A DNA stretch of 64,000 nucleotides, taken from assembly GCA_905221615.1 (NCBI GenBank), contig CAJNDT010000313.1, forward strand, positions 1,178,001 through 1,242,000, in the 5' to 3' direction. The notes beneath the pieces were generated by a model, which saw nothing but the letters and a program-made list of their open reading frames with translations, did no database searches and was not told where the DNA came from. The DNA comes from Symbiodinium sp. CCMP2592. Its lineage: Eukaryota; Sar; Dinophyceae; Suessiales; Symbiodiniaceae. Position numbers and translations under genes: made by a program. Positions 20,557 through 29,677 of the stretch are shown here, piece by piece. Position 1 is the stretch's first letter; every line of letters starts with the position of its first letter.

Positions 20557-21260
20557 ATGGAAGCACCGGGATGCGAGCAGCAGGTGGCCATCAGCAAGAT
20601 GACGAAGACCCAGCTCCTCGAGGACATCATGGAACACCGGGTGGCGCAGAACGAGAAGGACGCCACCGTTGTGATGAAGAAAGTGAGCCAGCTCACTCTC
20701 CCGGAGTTGAAGAAGAAGGCCCAGTCCCTCGACATAGACTTCCCGGCGACGATCACCAAGCCAAGGGCAACCTTCTGCGCCTCGTGAGGGACTCGCTCAA
20801 CACCCCGGACAACGAACTGATGAAGATAGGCCGCTACCGCGGTCGGGAATTCCGGGAGATCCCACACCAATATGGCGTCTGGGCGATGAACGAGGTCAAG
20901 AGCAGTGGGAATGCGGACGACGAGTTGATCAGGTTCGCCCGCTGGTTCGAGAACAAGCAGCGCGAGAACAAGGGCTATGCCAGCAGCGATGTCGGGAGCA
21001 GTCTTGCAGGACCGTACCCGAGAACGGAGAGCTCGGCAGGGTCCTCGTGGCGAGGAGTTTGGGAGGAGAACCTGCCGACGAGGGCAGTGAACATGCCGAC
21101 TCGCGATCGGCCGAAGCGGCCCACCGTGGAGACGGACTCCGCCTACCTCGAGAAGGACATGGACGACGAGCCGGATGCGGACACGCTTGCCGAGATCGAG
21201 AAGCTGGAGACCCGCTTGGCCCTCCTCAAGGACAAAGCCCGAACCAAGTCGGGCAAGTGA
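20557..21260 (+). pseudogene. Copia linker region typical of dinoflagellate elements
   Basis: The frame from 20557 encodes MTKTQLLEDIMEHRV and KVSQLTLPELKKKAQSL, and shifts near 20780 to a frame with GREFREIPHQYGVWAMNEVK and RFARWFENKQREN. It ends with a helical acidic tail (ADTLAEIEKLETRLALLKDK) at 21260. No enzymatic motif is visible. I recall this SAP-like/'YGxWA' region from dinoflagellate Copia polyproteins. Function unknown. Confidence 0.5.
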
Positions 21261-21269
21261 AGGGGACGG

Positions 21270-22165
21270 AAGATCAAGGCGGGCATCGCCCTACGAGCGG
21301 TGTCTGCTGTGGGGACCCTGCGGTCCTCGGAAGTGGCGTGGTATGGGAGACTGACTTTGTGCGCGGCAACTACACGCAGGCCTCCGTCTACGCGGTCGAC
21401 GACCACAAGGGCGGGGTCGAAGGGATGAGCAATGGAGAAGCGGTCGCCAAGGAAGCCTACCGCAGCGGGGACTTTACCTACGACAAGCTTATGATGGTTT
21501 TGACTGCCGCCGACTTCAAGCCGAGACGTAATGACCGTGGTGTAAGCTTCGCCGATGAGGACGGAGCAAAGGACCTCGGCTACTACACCTTCGGCCTGTT
21601 CAGTCACGGCGGCATCCAAGGCATCACCAAGCTCACCATCGAGAAGTCGCACCTCTGCAGGTACGTGAATGCGTTTGCCAGGCACCACCTCGGCGCCGGC
21701 GCGACCTGGACCTCTTTTACCCTCAGCCGCGACGTGAAGACCGGGATCCATCACGACTTCAACAACTTGCCCGGTACTCTGAACCACAGCTGCAGCTTCG
21801 GCCAAAAGAAGGGTGGTTTTCTTTGGCTTGAAGATCGCGACCTTGATGAAGACCAATGCCACCAAGAAGGCGTCGTGTGGAAAAGGACAAAGGACAAGAG
21901 CTGGCTACCGGGCATGTACCACGACACCTACCACAAGTTCGTGTCCTTCGACCCTCACCTCAAGCACTGTGTTTCCGAGTGGGAAGGCCACCGTTGGTCA
22001 CTTACTCTCCATACCACCCGCGGGCTACCCAAGGTCGGGAAAGAGATCGTCGACCTCAGGAAAGTTGGTTGCTCGGTTCCCAGGGCTCGGGCCAAGGTCG
22101 AGGGCGCGTCTACAGAAAGCTGCCCAAGAAATCCATCAGGAAGTCCCTTGCCCATTCCGCGGTGA
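21270..22165 (+). CDS. 2-oxoglutarate/Fe(II) dioxygenase-like domain in Copia polyprotein
   Basis: Between protease and integrase, a frame encodes GYYTFGLFSHGGIQGITKLT, then KTGIHHDFNNLPGTLNHSCS, then FGQKKGGFLWLEDRD and FDPHLKHCVSEWEGHRWSLT. HHD fits the HxD iron-binding pair. The later His in DPHLKH and Arg in GHRWSL fit the distal His and the 2-oxoglutarate-binding Arg of the double-stranded beta-helix family. The HxD..N plus 'GG.LWLED' arrangement is closest in my reading to TET/JBP-like members. Dinoflagellate DNA carries hydroxymethyluracil, so an element-borne DNA-modifying oxygenase is conceivable, but this is inference from motifs alone. Confidence 0.5.
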
Positions 22166-22690
22166 AGCTGACCTTGCTCCTTTCGACGATGATTTCCGCC
22201 GCTTCCTCGTTCTTGACAGAAGCTCTACCCCATGCAGTGCACGACCCCATTGTCATTTTTGAGCTGGGAGGCACCGATGCCACCTATGAGGCGGTCGAGC
22301 TCGACAAGTCTGTCATGGAGCCAATGGGGTGGGAAGAGTTCGACGACCCGGACAAGGTCAGCAACGCTTTCGACATTGTGCAGGGCATCACCCCCAACGA
22401 GTTGCGCATCAACCTTGGCCGCATGCCGGAACACCTTCTCGATGTGGTTGTCGAGTTGTCCCGGGATCAGATCACTGGAGGAGGCGACGTTGTGGTCCGA
22501 GGCGACGACATTGAGAAGTTCAAGGAGAAGTTCGCCGACTACCAGAAGTACGTTCATTGTGATGTTCACGGTGACCAATGGGGAATCTTCGGGAAGAGAA
22601 GAGGGCACTACGACCGCAACAACACGGTCCCGCGGCCCTATGAGGTTCACGCTGTTGATCAACCTGTCTGCGAATGGACGGAAGTGGAAT
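22150..22690 (+). pseudogene. Copia linker domain before integrase
   Basis: In a third frame: GGTDATYEAVELDKSVMEPM, RINLGRMPEHLLDVVVELSR and KYVHCDVHGDQWGIFG. This is clearly sensible coding sequence, displaced by frameshifts near 22150 (from the dioxygenase-like frame) and 22690 (into the integrase frame). No recognised domain. Confidence 0.45.
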
Positions 22691-23950
22691 TTCCTTTGAG
22701 AAAGGTGTCGCCCCTGGACTTCAGAGCGCTTTGCGACGCCTACACCAGAACCTCGGACACCCGCGGACCGAGGACCTTGTTCGACATCTACGACTAGCCG
22801 GTTGCAGCGAGGAAATCTTGAAAGCGGCCAAAGGGATGCGATGTGAAACCTGCCTTTCAACAGCAGGGCCGAGGATTGCGAGGCCCTCCGCTATGCCAAG
22901 AATGCTGGACTTCAACGACTGCGTCGGAGTTGACATTCTCTACCACCACGACGCTGACGACCAGAAGTGGAGTTTCCTCTCTATGGTGGATTGGGGGACT
23001 TCCTACCACATCGTGGTCCTACACTCCGCCGAGGACATTGAGGAGGTCTTCAACAACCACTGGGTGACCCCGTTCGGGCCGCCGTCTACGGTGTCAGTCG
23101 ACCTAGAGGGCGGGGTGCAGAAAGGGCTTCGAAGGTTGTGCGACTGGCATTCCATCACCGTGAAGAACGTTGGCACTCAAGCTCATTGGCAGGCCGGCAT
23201 CACCGAGCGCCAAGGCGCCTGGTGGAAGAACATTTGGGATCGGGTTTGCCATGAGATGACGATTGTCGAGGCGGAGATTGAGCTGGCTGCCACCTTGGTC
23301 TCAACGGCCAAGAATACCCTTCGCCGCAAGTGCGGCCACAGCCCTGTCGAGTGGGTTTTTGGCAGGCAGCCAAGGACTCCAGAACAGCTCCTAGACCCCG
23401 AATCCGGGCAACGTGTGAGTTGGGAGCTCTCCGAGGACGCCAAGTTCCAGCGAGCCCAAGCAATCAGGGCTTCCGCGAAGGTCGCCTTCCACAATTCTGA
23501 GGCCGATTCAAGGCTTCGAAAGGCTCTTCTTCATCGTGCGAGATCTACTTCGAGGCCATTCGACCACGGTGAGCCGGTGCACTACTGGTTCAAGCCGAAG
23601 GACCGTCGCAGAGGACGATGGGCCGGACCGGCAGTTGTGGTCGGGCGTGAAGGAGATAACTATTGGATCTCCAGAGGAGGACGTTGTCGGCTCACGGCGC
23701 CAGAGCACCTCCGGCCTTCTGGACCAGAAGAGGTTGGGGAGTTCTTTCGACTCAAAGGTGCACAACAAGAAGTTGAGAAGCTTGTACAAGCTGACTTCGA
23801 CGCGGAAGAGACCTTTGACTTTGAGGAGCCCGATGCCGACATGGCCGCCGATGACCACCTCTCCGACTACTCGCCCAGTGACCACGAAGGAGTCGATCAC
23901 CCCGTCGAGTTGCCGGAAATGAGCGACATGGAGCTGGATCATGAAGACGG
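22690..23950 (+). CDS. Copia integrase
   Basis: The GAG-pre-integrase zinc site is visible as LHQNLGHPRTEDLV ... MRCETCLS (HHCC). The catalytic core follows with the DDE triad: DCVGVDILYH (first Asp), TVSVDLEGGVQK (second Asp) and WQAGITERQGAWWKN (Glu). Further C-terminal are HYWFKPKDRRRGRW and GPAVVVGREGDNYWISRGG, a typical Copia integrase C-terminal SH3-like part. This frame continues without interruption into the reverse transcriptase. Confidence 0.88.
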
Positions 23951-24099
23951 TGGAGAGCTACTACCTGCCCCCGTGCGAAGGCTGAAGCGGAAGACCAACC
24001 CTACTGAAGGGGAGAATGCCGGGACCATCGCCAGGAGGAGGCCACCCCCGCAGGACGGGGAAGCCGAAGTCTTCATGATGAAGCGCGACCTCACACAGC

Positions 24100-25165
24100 G
24101 CGGCGTGGAAAAGCGACAGGAGAAGGAGCTCCGGTGGGCCGAGATACCGGACGACGTCAAAGAGAAGTTCAAAGAAGCTGAAGCCCAGCAATGGGAGGAG
24201 CACCTGTCCTATGACGCCTTGGAGCCCCTCGACATTGACGAGAGCAACCGAGTTCGACGAGAAGTTTCGCCAGACAGAATCTTGCGCTCAAGATGGGCGT
24301 ACAAGGACAAGAATTGGGCCAAGCGGAAGCAGGGTGAAGACCTCCCGTGGAAGTGCAAGTCTCGGCTTGTAATAGCCGGACACCAAGATCCGGACTTGGG
24401 GGTGGCTGGGATCACCACCGACGCTCCCACTCTTTCAAGGCCGGGACTATTATGCCTGCTCCAAGTGTTGGCCAATGGCGTGCAGAACACCGACCCTTGG
24501 GAGGCCGCTGCAGGAGACATTCGATGTGCTTTCCTCACCGGCGGATATCTACAACGAGACCAAGAGTTGTATCTGCACCAGCCGTCCACAGGTTTTGCTG
24601 GACTACATCCCGATCAACTGGTGCGGGTCAAAAAGAATGTTTTCGGACTGGCTACCACCGCACGAGTGGTGGCAGGACCTCCAAGGCGGGATCAAGGGGA
24701 TCGAGATTGAGATTGATGGCAAGCTCTACAAGTTCGACCAGTGCCCGATGGACCCGTGCATCTTTGCCCTCAGGGAGTTTCGCGACGAGAAGTTTGTTGG
24801 GAAGCCCATCGGTTACGTCGGCACTCACGTGGACGACTTGTTGGTGGTCGCCCCGCGCAGTGTCAAGAAGGCGATATGCGAGGCCCTATCTCGAACTTTC
24901 CCGGTGGATTCCTGGGAAGAGCGGGCTTTCTCCTATGTGGGGACCGAGATCAGCTATGACGAGAACGGCGCCTACCTGAACCAGCAGTCCTACGTCCTAC
25001 GTGGAGAGCCGGCTCTTCAAGGTGAGCATCCCAAAAGGAGCATCTGAAGATGCCCCAGCCGACGCTGAGGCGTTGGCGGACAACAGAAGTTTGATTGGGG
25101 CATTGTCGTGGGTGTCGGCGCAAAGCCGGCCAGACATCACATGCGCCGTCTCCATGTCGCAGCCA
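24100..25165 (+). pseudogene. Copia reverse transcriptase
   Basis: The RT N-terminal part is in the integrase frame (RILRSRWAYKDKNWA, KCKSRLVIAGHQDPD, AAGDIRCAFLTGGYLQRDQE). Near 24660 sense jumps to another frame with MDPCIFALREF and GYVGTHVDDLLVV, whose VDD is the catalytic YxDD-type motif. Near 25045 a second jump leads to the frame with DNRSLIGALSWVSAQSRPDI (the conserved 'GxLxxxxxxTRPDI' end of Copia RT). At least two frameshifts therefore break the enzyme. Confidence 0.85.
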
Positions 25166-25530
25166 GGACCGACACGTAGCCGCCCCCCTTCGTGAAGCAG
25201 TCATCGGCTCCAAGAAGGATGAGCTCCCCAAGCTGGGAGGCAACCTTGGAGTTGTTCCGCTTCGCCTTTCGGCGCTTCTGATGCGACGGAGGTCCGTCGC
25301 GCTGCAAGCCGGCCTCGAGGTCCTCGGGGTAGAGCTTGAAGTCGTCCTCGTCAAACTCTCCTTCGTAGGCGTTCGCCCATGCTGCGTCGTGGTAGGTGAG
25401 GAACACGGCCTTGTCTTCGCTCACTGGTCGGAAGACCAGTCCACGCTGCTTGTGGTCCTCTGCTTTGGCGGCAATGCTGTTGGTGAATATCACGTCTCCG
25501 TACGTCGGGGCCTTCTGGAGTTGACTGGAA
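25155..25530 (-). pseudogene. Inverted segment: RT/RNase H part read on the minus strand
   Basis: On the minus strand a frame reads QLQKAPTYGDVIFTNSIAAK, then GLVFRPVSEDKAVFLTYHDA, AWANAYEGEF and later SQLGELILLGADDCFTKGGG and VSVLAATW. This is the N-terminal half of a Copia RNase H (catalytic Asp in TYHDAAWAN), expected on the plus strand between RPDITCAVSMS (25130-25165) and RAGQRVCRSTFSAETQA (from about 25535). The segment is therefore flipped inside the element. Breakpoints are about 25155 and 25530, accurate to roughly 10 bases. Confidence 0.75.
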
Positions 25531-25534
25531 GTCC

Positions 25535-26041
25535 CGAGCAGGACAGAGAGTTTGCCGCAGCACGTTCAGCGCCGAGACCCAAGCCTGCATTGAGGGGCTT
25601 GAAGGGGCACAGTACATCCGTGCCTGCTATGAGACGATCCTCAGCGGGGAGATGACCAAGGACGCCAAAACGCCGCTCGTTTGTTTGAGTGATTGCAGGT
25701 CGCTGTTTGACCACCTGCACCGACAAGGAGTCCCGAGGACTCCTTCGGACCGCAGACTAGCGGTCGATTTGGCCGCCTTGCGACAAGCTCTCAAGGCGGA
25801 GAAGTGGAGCGAAAAGCTTCCACTGGCTTGGATCCCTAGCGAAATCCAACTTGGTGACGTGTTAACTAAGCCGCAAGATCCCACTCCTTGGTGGGACATG
25901 ATTACCAAGAAGGTGTTTTTGCCAATCTCAGTGGTCGGGACACGTGCTGAAACCAGCACAAGAACTGACAAAGAGAGGAAGACCAGTGTGAAGCCCTGTG
26001 GAAATCCTGCTGTTTATGACTACCGAACCCTTCAGTTTTGA
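25535..26041 (+). pseudogene. Copia RNase H, C-terminal half
   Basis: The plus-strand frame resumes with GQRVCRSTFSAETQACIEG (catalytic Glu in SAET), then VCLSDCRSLFDHLHRQG (third acidic residue in SD) and LAWIPSEIQLGDVLTKPQD, the conserved Copia RNase H end. It stops at 26039-26041 inside the 3' LTR. Confidence 0.8.
25970..25982 (+). other. Polypurine tract
   Basis: AAAGAGAGGAAGA lies four bases upstream of the 3' LTR, the usual position of the plus-strand primer. Confidence 0.7.
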
Positions 26042-26188
26042 TGCTTTTGTTTGCACAGCGGGCAAAGCACTGTAGTCCCTCTCCCTTCCGACCGCTCTGG
26101 AGGCAACTTCGCGAAGGCATTCTGTATCGAGCGAAAAGGCGATCGCCGTTCAGGCGGGCCCTCCCCTCGTAGTTTCTTTAGGTCGACA
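25987..26188 (+). repeat. 3' LTR of Copia element (202 bp)
   Basis: Same termini as the 5' LTR (TGTGAAG ... GTCGACA), followed at once by the CTAAA target duplication (26189-26193). It is 21 bases shorter than the 5' LTR. Confidence 0.93.
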
Positions 26189-26539
26189 CTAAACCCTTGA
26201 ACCCCCAAACCCCCCAACCCTTAAACCCTAAACCCTTGAAACCTTAAGCCCTTAACCCTTAAACCCTAAACCCTTATATTGCCTTTAACCCTTAAACCCT
26301 AATCCGCCCGTGCCTCGACACCCATGATGGGGATGCCCAGCCAACCTGCAATACACAGAAGCTGCAAACACAACAAACAAAAAAACTGCACTGCATGCTA
26401 CAGACTGCACACCATGCACTCTGAGGCCAAGACCATTGCTCAGGAGTTCCAAGGAACTCCTGCCAAAAAGCATGGATGATGAAACCCTGAAAACAACAGC
26501 ACCACATGCCTCCCACACTAACACTTCTTTTCTGCACGA
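26189..26539. repeat. Continuation of degenerate CCCTAAA array, then non-coding
   Basis: ACCCTTAAACCCTAAACCC-type units to about 26305 are the right half of the array split by the Copia insertion. From 26305 to 26539 I see no supported feature. Confidence 0.7.
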
Positions 26540-28110
26540 TCGCTCTGATCATCATCGCCCTGGAAGATGCATGCTGCACAGGGGGTGAAACACATCACTC
26601 CTCATCCCTCTTTCTCTTATTCTTGCCCTCCTCCGAATCGCCCTTGCCATCCTCCTCCTCCTCCTCCTCCTCCTCCTCCTCCACATCGTCCCATCCATGC
26701 CGGGCTCCTCCTCAGCCGGCTTCACCGGCACCTCCACGATAATTGGCCCTGGGCCCGCCGGCGGCGGCGGCATCGGCGGCTGCCCCGCCATCCCGGCTCC
26801 AATGGCCGCAAGCAACCCGGCGATGACATCTGCAGGGGAAAACAAAAAAACTGGAGTTCCAAAAAGACTCCAGCGAAAAATCTATAATAAACAAATTATT
26901 ACAACTTATCATTATATATATATATATATATATATCCCTGCCTGAGGATCCGGAGGCACCTGAGCTCCCAAAGAAATTGATGTTGATTGCCGGCACCGGT
27001 GGCTGAATCACACCTGTCGGATACCTGGGGATCAAAGCCTTCCCCACACTCTCGGCCTTGATGGGCGTCTTGTCCTGAAAGGCCCTCGGGATGCCCTTGC
27101 TGATAGGCGGCTTCAGCGGCTTGATGGGCGGCTTCGGCTCCGATGGCACCTTGGGCGGCTTCGGCTCCGAGGGCTTCTCCTTGGCTGTATATACATGGAG
27201 TCCCAAAATAGAACTCCAGAAAAAATTATTGAAGCTGAGATTCTGCACGGATGGTACCCGATCCCTTCGTGAAGCCCCGTTGGACTCCTCGCAGCCGACG
27301 GTTGATCCCCTTACTCTTCTTCTTCTTGGGCTTCTTGCTGGGATCCTTGGCCTCCTCGGCCTCCTTGGCCTCCTGGGCTTCCTTGGCCTTCTTCTCCTCG
27401 GCCGCTTTAAAGGCCCACCTCATGTTGGAGATCATCTTCTCGAAGCCCTCAGAATCCTCCATCCAGCTCTTCTCCCGCTGCTTCCCCTTCGCATGATACT
27501 TCCAGTCCATCTGGTGGACATAGTAGAGGGGGCCTGCAGGGCGGAGCTGCATAAACCCTGATAAAAAAATACGGGAGTCCAAAACGACTCCCGAATAAAA
27601 TAGGAAAATTAACACACTTAAGTTCAAAATGTTACTCAAAATCCAAGTTGCATGCGGGATTGCTGCAACCCCCCTTTCGGAGATATGCCACAGTCTTGCA
27701 GCGGTTGCACATCCTCAAATCCGGCCCCGGCCTCGGGTCACCCTCGGCCGGCACGGGCACTGCCGGGTCTTCCACCCGGACCTCACAGCTGCACCGAGCT
27801 TGCTGGACGCCGCCATGGCGGCCCAAATCCAAAAACACAGCTACAAGCACTCCAGAGCCCTCGAGCTCAAAATTCTAAGCATGGAGGCAAGAACTTCCAC
27901 AAATCTGCTGCCCTTGCAAACAAAAACGAACATGAAGAATCTGCAGATCAGTCCTTGTCCTCGCAGTAGAGCGGCACGAGCACCATGGTCTCGACCTGGG
28001 CAAGCACAGGGGGCAAGGGGCTTCAAGCCTACCCCGGGAGGCGGCGAACCTCCCGAAAACAAAAAACACTGCTTGGAACTCTCAAAGCTATGGCAGGCAG
28101 GCTCACAACC
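26540..28110 (-). CDS. Multi-exon gene of unknown function with hairpin-bearing introns
   Basis: The minus-strand exons join coherently. Exon to 27652 carries MCNRCKTVAYLRKGGCSNP (CxxC...C zinc-ribbon-like). Intron 27558-27651 (GC-AG). Exon 27557-27249 has MQLRPAGPLYYVHQMDW and then a Lys/Glu-rich helix. Intron 27185-27248 (GT-AG). Exon 27184-26942 is Pro/Lys-rich. Intron 26830-26941 (GC-AG). The exon from 26829 downwards starts DVIAGLLAAIGAGMAGQPPM and ends in an acidic poly-Glu/(GGA)n tail with an apparent frame slip near 26690. At least one further upstream exon contains VETMVLVPLYCEDKD (about 27960-28010). Starts and ends are uncertain. Each of the three mapped introns has a GGAGT...ACTCC hairpin near its 3' splice site. 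It may be the downstream part of the gene interrupted at 28.4-36.8 kb. Confidence 0.5.
26851..26873 (-). repeat. Intron hairpin 1
   Basis: CTGGAGT and ACTCCAG form a 7-bp stem around a 9-base loop, located just upstream of the 3' splice site of intron 26830-26941. On the minus strand the loop contains TTTTTGG. Confidence 0.8.
27196..27218 (-). repeat. Intron hairpin 2
   Basis: TGGAGT and ACTCCA (6-bp stem) lie near the 3' end of intron 27185-27248. On the minus strand the loop contains ATTTTGGG. Confidence 0.75.
27572..27593 (-). repeat. Intron hairpin 3
   Basis: CGGGAGT and ACTCCCG (7-bp stem, 8-base loop) lie near the 3' end of intron 27558-27651. On the minus strand the loop contains TTTTGG, as in the other two. 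Confidence 0.8.
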
Positions 28111-28439
28111 GAACTGAGGGCCCGGCAGGCAACAGGAATCTAATCCTATAGACCCTTAAACCCTCAAAGCGCCAAAATATTTGGATTTGTTAATTTATGT
28201 ATTTATAGAATATAATATATAGAAAACACCTCGCAAGCCATGTTAACCTAGAGACGTGGACATGCATGCTTTGAGCCAGCTACAGATATACAAAAACACA
28301 GAGTCTTCAAGTTGCATGCTGCACATGCCAAATTAAAAATTGTTGCAAAAGCATGGATCCAAAATGCAGGCACTCACAAAATTTCTGCTCGAAAGCGAAA
28401 TCGTCATCGATCGTCGAGTCTCGATTGCAGCTCACCCAG
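28111..28439. other. AT-rich, a few CCCTTAAACCC words; no gene
   Basis: Contains a short degenerate telomere-like run near 28147-28165 and AT-rich sequence near 28180-28230. No supported coding frame. Confidence 0.5.
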
Positions 28440-28776
28440 CTATGGCTGCATGCTGCTCAGTTGCTCTTCTGCCCAGCTCCTGACCTGGGCCAAAGGCTCT
28501 CCAGCTCGAGCTTTTCGTAGGTCCTCTCCTGTTGCATGCATTTGCTCCTTCGTGGTGGCGGAGCCGCCTTTCAGCTGGAACATCTGCCTCTTGCACTCTT
28601 TGTCCTTTTCGTTTCGCCAAATCATGCGAAAGGCCAAGATCTTGTTTGCTGCACGATACTCCTTCCGAAGAACCGCATTTGCAGGGAGAACCGCCACATC
28701 CCCATAGTTCGGATCCTGATCATCATCTGCAGCTGGAGCATCGACTGGAACCAGAGCGGCTTCGGCAGGGGCTTCG
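28440..28776 (-). pseudogene. 3' part of gene interrupted by the tyrosine-recombinase element
   Basis: The minus-strand frame from 28776 reads EAPAEAALVPVDAPAADDDQ, then PNYGDVAVLPANAVLRKEYR and IWRNEKDKECKRQMFQL, with a stop at 28440-28442 or a splice shortly before it. The frame is open right up to the element's left end. On the far side of the element (35878 onward) another minus-strand coding segment is likewise open to the boundary, which indicates that one exon was split. The reading frames across the junction do not match exactly, so an indel also occurred. Function unknown. Confidence 0.45.
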
Positions 28777-28828
28777 ATGTGCTCTCATGGATTGCGACCG
28801 AAACGCTCGCTGCTGCAGCTTTTCTGGG
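28777..28828 (+). repeat. Split direct repeat A1 (52 bp)
   Basis: Identical over 52 bases to 35640-35691, from ATGTGCTCTCATGGATTGCG through GCAGCTTTTCTGGG. It forms the left end of the element. Confidence 0.92.
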
Positions 28829-29098
28829 TCAAGGTAGATGTTCGAGAGGCCAGGTGTCTGGCCTTTTGTGTTAGGTTGGCTAGGCTGCAGCGGCGGCGGT
28901 CATACTTCCGACTGGCTTCTGCTGTGTCTCCTGGCTTGGCTCTGCGGTCTGATTACTGGCAGCTTGGTTACGCTGCTTCTGACCTCTGCAACTGCCAGGA
29001 ACATTGTTTGGGGCTGTTTGGGAACCGTCGTTCGCGAGCTTCACCCAGCACCTCCCAACTTTCAGGCAGATCGTCTGGCGAGGTACCGGCAACCTGTG

Positions 29099-29583
29099 CA
29101 TGAGCACAGGGCGTGACTCCGCCGACCTTGTGGATTTGCTGCGAGCGCTGGGCAACCTAACCATCAACGAACGTGACCAATTCGTCGGGCCCTCCATCTT
29201 CTTCTGGTGCTTCCTCGAGCAGGGTCGAGCTTCCTGCTGCCGCTCCTGTGCTTGGGCGGACCGCTGCCCCCAGGGGAGCAAACACAGTCTTTGGGCCTTG
29301 GGAGCCTCAGGCTACTCCGGCTGTTTGCCCAGCTTCTGTTACCAGCCTTGCTAGGCAGCTTCGGGGAACGGTCAACGGCCAGGACCCCTTGCAGCGGATT
29401 GAGTCCGCCTACGCGCTGGGCCGAGAAGCTCAGTTGATTCACTCAGGGCAAGAGCGGTACTTCACAGCTCGGCCTCGCACCCGGAAAGTCTGCTACGTGA
29501 TCCTCACTGGGCACAACGTGGACGAGCCCTTCTACACTACTTCGGCTTACCTTTACTCAGACCGAGGCCGGCCGAAACTTTGA
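29099..29583 (+). pseudogene. First ORF of the YR element
   Basis: ATG at 29099 gives MSTGRDSADLVDLLRALGNL and TINERDQFVGP. Near 29190 sense shifts to the frame with VFGPWEPQATPAV, RIESAYALGREAQLIHSGQE and CYVILTGHNVDEPFYTTSAY, ending at 29583. It resembles small leading ORFs of dinoflagellate DIRS-like elements as I remember them. No catalytic motif. A gag-like or accessory role is inference. Confidence 0.45.
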
Positions 29584-29677
29584 TCCCACCTCTATCTCCC
29601 ACGGCTTCGGCAGCATCGCCGAGGCCGAGGCTTTTTTGTCGTGGTGCAGGCCTTCCTGGCTTGCCCACTCGGCGTGA

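Larger units (their letters stand above)
17877..26188 (+). mobile_element. Complete Copia-type LTR retrotransposon, 8.3 kb
   Basis: It is bounded by matching LTRs (17877-18099 and 25987-26188) that start TG and end CA, and flanked by a 5-bp target duplication CTAAA (17872-17876 and 26189-26193). Internal order is gag, CCHC knuckle, protease, a dioxygenase-like domain, integrase, reverse transcriptase and RNase H; integrase before RT is the Copia order. A candidate primer-binding site and polypurine tract are present. The coding region changes frame at least eight times and part of the RNase H region is inverted, so the copy is almost certainly non-autonomous. Excluding one 21-bp indel, the LTRs differ at about 3 of 202 positions, which indicates a fairly recent insertion. 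Confidence 0.92.

Noticed and set aside
21856..22130. Second reading frame overlapping the dioxygenase-like domain
   Set aside because: The first part of that frame is an out-of-frame shadow (basic, Arg/Pro-rich); only its later part, from about 22150, reads as genuine Copia coding sequence.
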